A DNA stretch of 20,595 nucleotides from a virus, in the IMG/VR virus record IMGVR_UViG_3300030450_001490, positions 1-20,595 of that record; one strand, 5' to 3'. Below the pieces are notes generated by a model. The model saw nothing but the letters and a program-made list of their open reading frames with translations. It was not told where the DNA came from and made no database searches. Positions 15,781 to 20,595 of this stretch are shown here, one piece after another. Position numbers and translations under genes: made by a program. Every line of letters starts with the position of its first letter. The first letter of the stretch is position 1.

Positions 15781-18243
15781 ATGGGAGTATTAAACGATAA
15801 TATACGAATGGGCGCCAGTGCGGCTAGTGCCTATGAAATAAAAAAATCTTGTAGATTTGACTTTGATAGTTCTACATACATGGAACGTACAGTTTCAAGT
15901 GCTAGTAATCGAAGAACTAATACTATTAGTGTTTGGCTTAAACGATCACAATTAGGCAATAAATCTGGCGATGATGCTCAAACTATTTATGGTGCTGGAG
16001 GTGGAGGCGGTGGCTCTTCATCAACTTCTCTATATATACTTACGGATGGTCGTATAGGTCTTTTGACTATGATCGGTAGTGTACATGGTCATCTTGTAAC
16101 TACTGCGGTTTTTAGAGACCCAGCACAGTGGTATCACGTTGTTGTAGTATTTGATACTGAAAACGGTACATCAGGTGATAGGATGAGGTTATATGTTAAT
16201 GGAGTTAGAATTACAGCTTTTGGTACTGAAACTTATCCAAGTCAAAATCAAGATACATATTTACATTATACAGATAAACATGGTTTAGGAGCTAATAGAA
16301 TTTGGGCTGATCAATCACAAATATATAACTATTATGGTGGTTATATGGCTGAACTACATGTTGTTGATGGATCTGCTTTAACACCAAGTTCTTTTGGTGA
16401 AACAAATGAAACTACAGGACAATGGATTCCTATAGAATATACAGGATCACATGGTACAAATGGATTCTATATGGACTTCTCCAATGCTTCTTCATTAGGA
16501 GATGATGCAGCAGGAAGTAATGACTATACAGAAAGTGGTTTTGCAACTAATGATTCATTTAAAGATACTCCAACTAATAACTTTCCAGTTTTAAATCCTT
16601 TAAATAATGATCCCTATGATTCAAATTCATATACTCCTGCAACCATAAGCAATGGAAATCTTCAATTTACATCAAATACAACTTCTCTTAGCAATTACGC
16701 TGAAAGTAGTATTTATTTTCCAACTTCTGGTAAATGGTATGTTGAAGTTACCGCCAGTAATGTAAATATTGCGTCTAGTGGTTATGCAGAGATTAACATA
16801 GCTGGTTATTATCTTTGGTGGTATTATTCTTCTCCTTATTATCAACTAACCACAGACGGCGGGGCACAAACTATAGGTGCTATTTCAAATAATGATGTTA
16901 TACAGGTTGCTTATGATGTTGGTTCAGGAAAGATTTGGTACGGAAAAAATAACACTTGGTATTTAAGTGGGAATCCTTCAGACGGAACAGCAATGTCACC
17001 AGCACAATCAGCTTCTAATACTGATGGTTCTGTAAAACTACATTTAAAAGGAAGATCGGGAAGTGCTGCGAATATCTTACATGTTAATTTTGGCCAACAA
17101 GATTTTACTCATACACCACCAACAGGATTTAAAGCATTATGTACAAAGAATCTACCTGAACCAACAATTACAAAAGGTACTGATCATTTCGGTACTTTAT
17201 TATATACAGGATCTGCAAGTGCTCAAGTTGTTAATGGATTAGATTTTACTCCTGATTTATGGGTTAATAAATATAGAGAGGGAAATTCCCATGTACTTTG
17301 GATAGATAGAGTAAGAGGATTTAATGCTCAAACTCAAATGCTTACCTCTATATATACTTCACCAGAAGGTGGTGAACGAGGTGATCTTTATGGTTATCTA
17401 ATTTCTGCAGCTGGTGGTTTTCAACATCAACCAGGTAGTAGTTCAGGAAACGAATACGCACAAATGAACTCTAGTGGAGCCAAATTTCTTACCTGGTGCT
17501 GGTTAGCAGATGGTACTTCTGGAAGTAGCAATGATGATGGAGATATAACATCAACAGTTAGTGCTAATACATCAGCTGGGTTCTCTATTGTTAAATATAC
17601 AGGAACAGGAACAGATTCAGATACAGTTGGTCATGGATTAGGTGTTGCACCGCAATTAATTATAATTAAACGAAGAGACGATGGATCTGGTAATACAAAC
17701 TGGCGTGTTTGGCATACAGGTATTCCTGCTAATACCCATTTAGAACTAAACAGTACTAGTGGACAACAAACATCACCAGCAGGTATATTTGATAGCTCAA
17801 CTCCTCCTACAAGTACAGTATTCAGACCTAATGATCATGTTTCGGTAAACGCATCAGGAGGTACTTATGTTGCTTACTGTTGGTCAGAAGTAGCAGGTTA
17901 TTCAAGTTTTGGTACATATGCAGGTAATGGAAGTACAGATGGACCTTTTATTTATACTGGATTCAAACCAGCTTGGCTTTGTGTAAAACATTATAATAGT
18001 AGCGGATCTGAACAATGGCAAGTCTTTGATAATGTTAGAGATACTGACAATGTTAATGTAACTAGTACTACATTAGGATCAAACCAACAAGAAGGTGTTG
18101 ATACTGGAGGAGATAAAATTGTTGACTTCCTTTCTAATGGTTTTAAATTTAAAGGAGGAGATGGAGTTCTAAATGATGGAAGTTTAAATTATATTTATTG
18201 GGCTTTTGCCGAAACACCTTTTAAATATGCTAATGCGGAGTAA
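15781..18243 (+). CDS. LamG- and SPRY-containing adhesin / tail-fibre-like protein
   Basis: This 820-residue protein begins one base after the fibre stop. Domains by eye: residues 20-215 a LamG/concanavalin-like jelly roll (TISVWLKRSQLG; WYHVVVVFDTENG; RMRLYVNGVRI near 140), about 300-445 an SPRY-like fold (GKWYVEVTASN at 316; VAYDVGSGKIWYGKNNTWYL near 376-395), a junction (DFTHTPPTGFKALC), then three related units starting near 469, 600 and 707, each with a YTG/YAG turn, a hydrophobic P-x-L-x-x-x-K strand and a W-containing strand. It ends in YIYWAFAETPFKYANAE. LamG and SPRY domains bind sugars or proteins, so a receptor-binding role on the virion surface is inferred. It has no T7-type head domain, so it would have to attach through another protein. 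It could be distal fibre material or a separate spike. Confidence 0.8.
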   Translation: MGVLNDNIRMGASAASAYEIKKSCRFDFDSSTYMERTVSSASNRRTNTISVWLKRSQLGNKSGDDAQTIYGAGGGGGGSSSTSLYILTDGRIGLLTMIGSVHGHLVTTAVFRDPAQWYHVVVVFDTENGTSGDRMRLYVNGVRITAFGTETYPSQNQDTYLHYTDKHGLGANRIWADQSQIYNYYGGYMAELHVVDGSALTPSSFGETNETTGQWIPIEYTGSHGTNGFYMDFSNASSLGDDAAGSNDYTESGFATNDSFKDTPTNNFPVLNPLNNDPYDSNSYTPATISNGNLQFTSNTTSLSNYAESSIYFPTSGKWYVEVTASNVNIASSGYAEINIAGYYLWWYYSSPYYQLTTDGGAQTIGAISNNDVIQVAYDVGSGKIWYGKNNTWYLSGNPSDGTAMSPAQSASNTDGSVKLHLKGRSGSAANILHVNFGQQDFTHTPPTGFKALCTKNLPEPTITKGTDHFGTLLYTGSASAQVVNGLDFTPDLWVNKYREGNSHVLWIDRVRGFNAQTQMLTSIYTSPEGGERGDLYGYLISAAGGFQHQPGSSSGNEYAQMNSSGAKFLTWCWLADGTSGSSNDDGDITSTVSANTSAGFSIVKYTGTGTDSDTVGHGLGVAPQLIIIKRRDDGSGNTNWRVWHTGIPANTHLELNSTSGQQTSPAGIFDSSTPPTSTVFRPNDHVSVNASGGTYVAYCWSEVAGYSSFGTYAGNGSTDGPFIYTGFKPAWLCVKHYNSSGSEQWQVFDNVRDTDNVNVTSTTLGSNQQEGVDTGGDKIVDFLSNGFKFKGGDGVLNDGSLNYIYWAFAETPFKYANAE

Positions 18244-18245
18244 AA

Positions 18246-18698
18246 ATGGCATTTAAACTAGACGGAAAAACATTACCAGTTGATGTCGCCTTTACATCAG
18301 CAGGTATAAATTACCCAGCGAATTGGTTACGACTAACTACGTTGGATGAAAAAAAGGCAATAGGTATAACAGAAGTAGCTGATCCAGCTAAATATGATGA
18401 ACGTTTCTATTGGGGTGTAGATGATCCTAGAGATCTTACACAACTAAAAAGAACTTGGTTACAGATCCAGAAAAATACTGCAGATACTTTATTATCTAAA
18501 TATGACTGGTATGTAACACGTAAAGCTGAGAAAGGTACAGAGATACCTGATACCATACAAATCTATAGAGATGGTGTTAGAACAGCTTGTAATGCTAGAG
18601 AAGTACAAGTAAATGGTTGTAATAATGTAGATTCATTGAAAGCATACGCTGATGGAGAATTCACTCCTTGGCCAACAGACCCTAATGGAGAATTATAA
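18246..18698 (+). CDS. Tail-fibre assembly chaperone-like protein
   Basis: This 150-residue protein lies two bases after the LamG adhesin, with GGAG five bases before the ATG. The N-terminal half holds LDGKTLPVDVAFTSAGINYP and WLRLTTLDEKKAIGITEVAD followed by YDERFYWG. The second half carries WLQIQKNTADTLLSKYDWYV and a K-x-E-x-G-x-x-I-P-x-x-I-x-x-YRDGVR stretch, the pattern seen in small phage tail-assembly chaperones (R-x-x-x-x-LL-x-x-x-DW, then IP and YR-x-x-x-R). These proteins usually lie next to the fibre they help fold, which fits its place between two adhesin genes. Assignment is by pattern only; a structural virion protein is the alternative. Confidence 0.6.
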   Translation: MAFKLDGKTLPVDVAFTSAGINYPANWLRLTTLDEKKAIGITEVADPAKYDERFYWGVDDPRDLTQLKRTWLQIQKNTADTLLSKYDWYVTRKAEKGTEIPDTIQIYRDGVRTACNAREVQVNGCNNVDSLKAYADGEFTPWPTDPNGEL

Positions 18699-19169
18699 AT
18701 GGCACTAACACAAGTCAAAGCATTAGGTTTAACAGCTGATGCTATTGATGAAACAAAAATTGCTGATGATGGTATAGATTCAGAACACTATAATGATGGA
18801 TCTATTGATGAAGCTCATATAGCTGATAACCAAGTAAGTCTTGCTAAGATGGCAGGACTTGCTAGAGGTAAGATCATTTATGGTAATGCTTCTGGAGATC
18901 CTACAGCACTTGCTATAGGTAGTTCTGGGACAGTATTGAAATCCGATGGTACTGATGTATCATGGGGTGATGCTGCAGCTGGAGCTACAGGTGGAGGAAC
19001 TAATAAAATATTTTGGGAGAATGGAACAACAATAGATTATAACTACACCATAACTAATAATAAAAACGCCATGACTGCTGGACCTGTTGAGATTGCTGCT
19101 ACTGGAAACGGTGACGGCAGTGCTGTAGTAGTGACAGTAGGTGATGGCGAAACTTGGACAATCGTATAA
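18699..19169 (+). CDS. Short tail-fibre-like protein sharing the main fibre's shaft motif
   Basis: This 156-residue protein starts directly after the preceding stop; GGAG at 18687-18690 is a well-spaced ribosome site. Residues 12-50 contain DAIDETKIADDGIDSEHYND and GSIDEAHIADNQ, the same repeats as the main fibre shaft (KIADNAINSEHYTDGSID). Next come ARGKIIYGNASGDPTALAIG and GTVLKSDGTDVSWGD, a linker common in marine phage fibres, then a Gly/Ala-rich turn and a small beta-rich end (ATGNGDGSAVVVTVGDGETW). It lacks any head domain. It is likely a short accessory fibre or fibre-tip subunit. Shared shaft repeats suggest that it is derived from, or assembles with, the fibre encoded at 13152. Confidence 0.7.
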   Translation: MALTQVKALGLTADAIDETKIADDGIDSEHYNDGSIDEAHIADNQVSLAKMAGLARGKIIYGNASGDPTALAIGSSGTVLKSDGTDVSWGDAAAGATGGGTNKIFWENGTTIDYNYTITNNKNAMTAGPVEIAATGNGDGSAVVVTVGDGETWTIV

Positions 19170-19172
19170 ATT

Positions 19173-19679
19173 ATGGCAATAACAATTAATGGAAACGGTA
19201 CTGTCTCAGGTATAACCGCTGGATTAACAGCAGCAGCAATGCCAACAGGATCAATTATCCAGGTATCAGCTCAAGCATATGATTATACTTCAAGAACACT
19301 TACTTCGACTAGTTATGTTAAACTTACTACAGATTTGGATGTTACGATAACTCCAACAGCTAGTAATAGCAAGATTTTACTTTTAGGTCAAGTGTCTTTT
19401 GGAATGAATTATTCTGATGATAGTCAAGGTTTTGCAGTATTCAGAGATAGTACAGAACTTAAAGGAATTGCAGTTGCTGCTGCAGAATCTACTAATAATA
19501 ATAAGGTTGGTATGACTGGCTTTTCTGTATTAGATGCTCCTGGTGATACAAGTGCTCATACATATAGTATTTTTGGTAAAGTTGCAAGTGGTTATGAGCT
19601 TTACTTAAACTATGCACCAGGTTATGGTAATCTTGTTACTGCTGGTACGTCATTAATAGCTTTGGAGGTAGCAGGATGA
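19173..19679 (+). CDS. Small adhesin-like protein A (EVAG paralogue)
   Basis: This 168-residue protein has an N-terminus of INGNGTVSGITAGLTAAAMP followed by a beta-rich domain: TSTSYVKLTTDLDVTITPTA, NSKILLLGQVSFG, FAVFRDSTELKGIAV, then PGDTSAHTYSIFGKVASGY and the end SLIALEVAG. The same domain order and end occur in the next gene, so the two are paralogues. Small domains of this kind are common in marine phage fibre cassettes and are presumed distal receptor-binding modules. No Shine-Dalgarno precedes its ATG. Its last codons carry one for the next gene and the genes overlap by four bases (ATGA). Confidence 0.7.
   Translation: MAITINGNGTVSGITAGLTAAAMPTGSIIQVSAQAYDYTSRTLTSTSYVKLTTDLDVTITPTASNSKILLLGQVSFGMNYSDDSQGFAVFRDSTELKGIAVAAAESTNNNKVGMTGFSVLDAPGDTSAHTYSIFGKVASGYELYLNYAPGYGNLVTAGTSLIALEVAG
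19664..19669 (+). promoter_or_regulatory. Shine-Dalgarno inside the EVAG tail, for the 19676 gene
   Basis: GGAGGT, a consensus ribosome site, lies six bases before the ATG at 19676 and is also part of the codons for the final L-E-V-A-G of the upstream protein. It fixes the start of the next gene and implies translational coupling. Most other genes in the window lack such a strong site. Confidence 0.75.
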
Positions 19680-20317
19680 CATTAAAACTAAACGGCTCCT
19701 CATCAGGGAGCGTATCAATAGATGCTCCTGCTAGTACAACAGGTGGAGCAGATGTAACATTGAAACTACCTGTAGCAGATGGTTCAGCTAGCCAGTTATT
19801 AAAAACAGACGGTAGTGGAAACCTTGGATGGGGAACAGGTGGAAAAATTGTTGATATTAAGCAAGCGTTTAAAACAGATTACTTTACCTCATCGAGTACA
19901 TCTTATGTAGATATACCAGGCTTAACCATTACGCATACTCTTGCTGATAGTTCTAATAAATTATTACTTACTTTCCATGTTGTTATGGGTGCTGCTTGGT
20001 GGAATGCTAGTGTAACTTTTATTCAATTATTAAAGGATAGTACAGCTATTGCTGTTCCAACGCAATCAGGTCTAGATTCAGGTCTTACAGGTACTTCAAT
20101 GGCTTGTAATTATTCTAATAATGCTAATAATTCATCAGTGAACGTAAGTTTGATTACAGCTTCTTATTTATATACACCTGGCGATACAAGCTCTCATACT
20201 TATAAACTTCAAGGAAAGGTTTCAGGTGGCGCTTATAATTTCCGTGTTAACGGTGTTGAAGGTTACAGCACATATGGAGCAACAAGTACCTTGACTTTAA
20301 TGGAGGTAGCAGGTTAA
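19676..20317 (+). CDS. Small adhesin-like protein B (EVAG paralogue)
   Basis: This 213-residue protein starts in the ATGA overlap with its paralogue. The N-terminal 55 residues differ from protein A: MTLKLNGSSSGSVSIDAPAS, then VTLKLPVADGSASQLLKTDG and GNLGWG, the LLKTDG-x-G-x-x-x-W linker frequent in phage fibres. From residue 70 the domain parallels protein A: SSTSYVDIPGLTITHTLADS, NKLLLTFHVVMG, FIQLLKDSTAIAV, PGDTSSHTYKLQGKVSGGAY, and the end TLTLMEVAG. A shared fold with different loops suggests duplication followed by diversification of the binding surface. A receptor-binding role is inferred from context. Confidence 0.72.
   Translation: MTLKLNGSSSGSVSIDAPASTTGGADVTLKLPVADGSASQLLKTDGSGNLGWGTGGKIVDIKQAFKTDYFTSSSTSYVDIPGLTITHTLADSSNKLLLTFHVVMGAAWWNASVTFIQLLKDSTAIAVPTQSGLDSGLTGTSMACNYSNNANNSSVNVSLITASYLYTPGDTSSHTYKLQGKVSGGAYNFRVNGVEGYSTYGATSTLTLMEVAG
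20302..20307 (+). promoter_or_regulatory. Shine-Dalgarno inside the second EVAG tail, for the 20317 gene
   Basis: GGAGGT is placed nine bases before the ATG at 20317, which overlaps the upstream stop as TAATG. It lies in the same codons (M-E-V-A-G) as in the preceding paralogue, within an identical 12-base string GGAGGTAGCAGG. Confidence 0.72.
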
Positions 20318-20595
20318 TGGATCACGATGCAATTTTTAAAGCTTATCCTTCTATAGTCACTTTTGATGATTCATTTAAAACTTATGGATTAGATAAAGAT
20401 GGTAATAAAGTAGATATAGCTCAATCAAATATAGATGCAGCAAGGGTTACCTTGAATAATGAAGCAACAGCTACTAAATATCAAACAGATAGAGCTGATG
20501 CTTATCCTCCTTTAGAAGATCAATTAGATATGCAGTATTGGGACAAAAAGAATGGTACAACAACTTGGGTCGATGCCATTGCTAAAGTAAAATCA
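20317..20595 (+). CDS. Tail-fibre assembly-type protein, 5' part (runs off the window)
   Basis: The frame opens at the TAATG overlap and stays open for 93 codons to the window edge. It begins MDHDAIFKAYPSIVTFDDSF, continues through a charged helix (NIDAARVTLNNEATATKYQ), and reaches AYPPLEDQLDMQYWDKKNGT with TTWVDAIAKVKS at the edge. The YPxxxDQLDxxYWDKxNGTTxWxxAI signature is common in small proteins beside tail-fibre genes of marine phages, often annotated as tail-assembly or fibre-associated. It probably ends soon after the edge. It is not evidently paralogous to the 18246 gene, but the two together bracket the small adhesins. Confidence 0.65.
   Translation, partial: MDHDAIFKAYPSIVTFDDSFKTYGLDKDGNKVDIAQSNIDAARVTLNNEATATKYQTDRADAYPPLEDQLDMQYWDKKNGTTTWVDAIAKVKS

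Overview
The window is the late structural half of a T7-like (short-tailed, Autographiviridae-type) phage genome. It is AT-rich and every gene runs left to right. The gene order matches T7 genes 10-11-12-14-15-16-17. The low GC, the marine-type fibre repeats (runs such as KIADDSIDSEHY) and the accessory adhesin domains (LamG, SPRY) point to a marine podovirus infecting a picocyanobacterium such as Prochlorococcus, or another small-genome marine bacterium. The host is an inference; the T7-like virion module is read directly from the proteins.

Left edge (1-733): the 3' end of a secreted beta-barrel-like (porin-like) protein, a 52-residue acidic protein whose first residues copy the start of the capsid protein, and a GTG-started 41-residue membrane protein overlapping it by 8 bases. 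A 117-base non-coding leader follows, with two small hairpins and a GGGAAAGACCACAA tract that resembles the transcript start of the T7 phi10 promoter. It precedes the capsid gene.

Virion core (734-13145): major capsid protein, a strong intrinsic terminator with a UUCG loop (the position held by T-phi in T7), tail tube A, tail tube B (nozzle) and three internal/ejection proteins (gp14-, gp15- and gp16-like). The gp16-like protein shows no recognisable transglycosylase domain at its N-terminus. The genes are packed with gaps of 0-6 bases, consistent with one read-through late operon.

Receptor-binding cassette (13152-20595, continuing past the edge): a T7-type fibre with a conserved virion-docking head and a repeat-rich shaft, a large LamG-SPRY adhesin with three related C-terminal repeats, a small tail-assembly-chaperone-like protein, a short fibre-like protein reusing the shaft motif of the main fibre, two paralogous small adhesin-like proteins ending in the same EVAG tail, and the start of a second assembly-type protein. 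The last three genes overlap; the shared EVAG tail carries a consensus Shine-Dalgarno for each following gene.

No tRNA, rRNA, CRISPR array, insertion sequence or attachment site was recognised. The only non-coding stretch over 60 bases is the capsid leader. The most interesting points are the two fibre-head-like domains apparently inserted in tail tube B, the EVAG/Shine-Dalgarno paralogue pair, the capsid leader, and the capsid-mimicking small protein.
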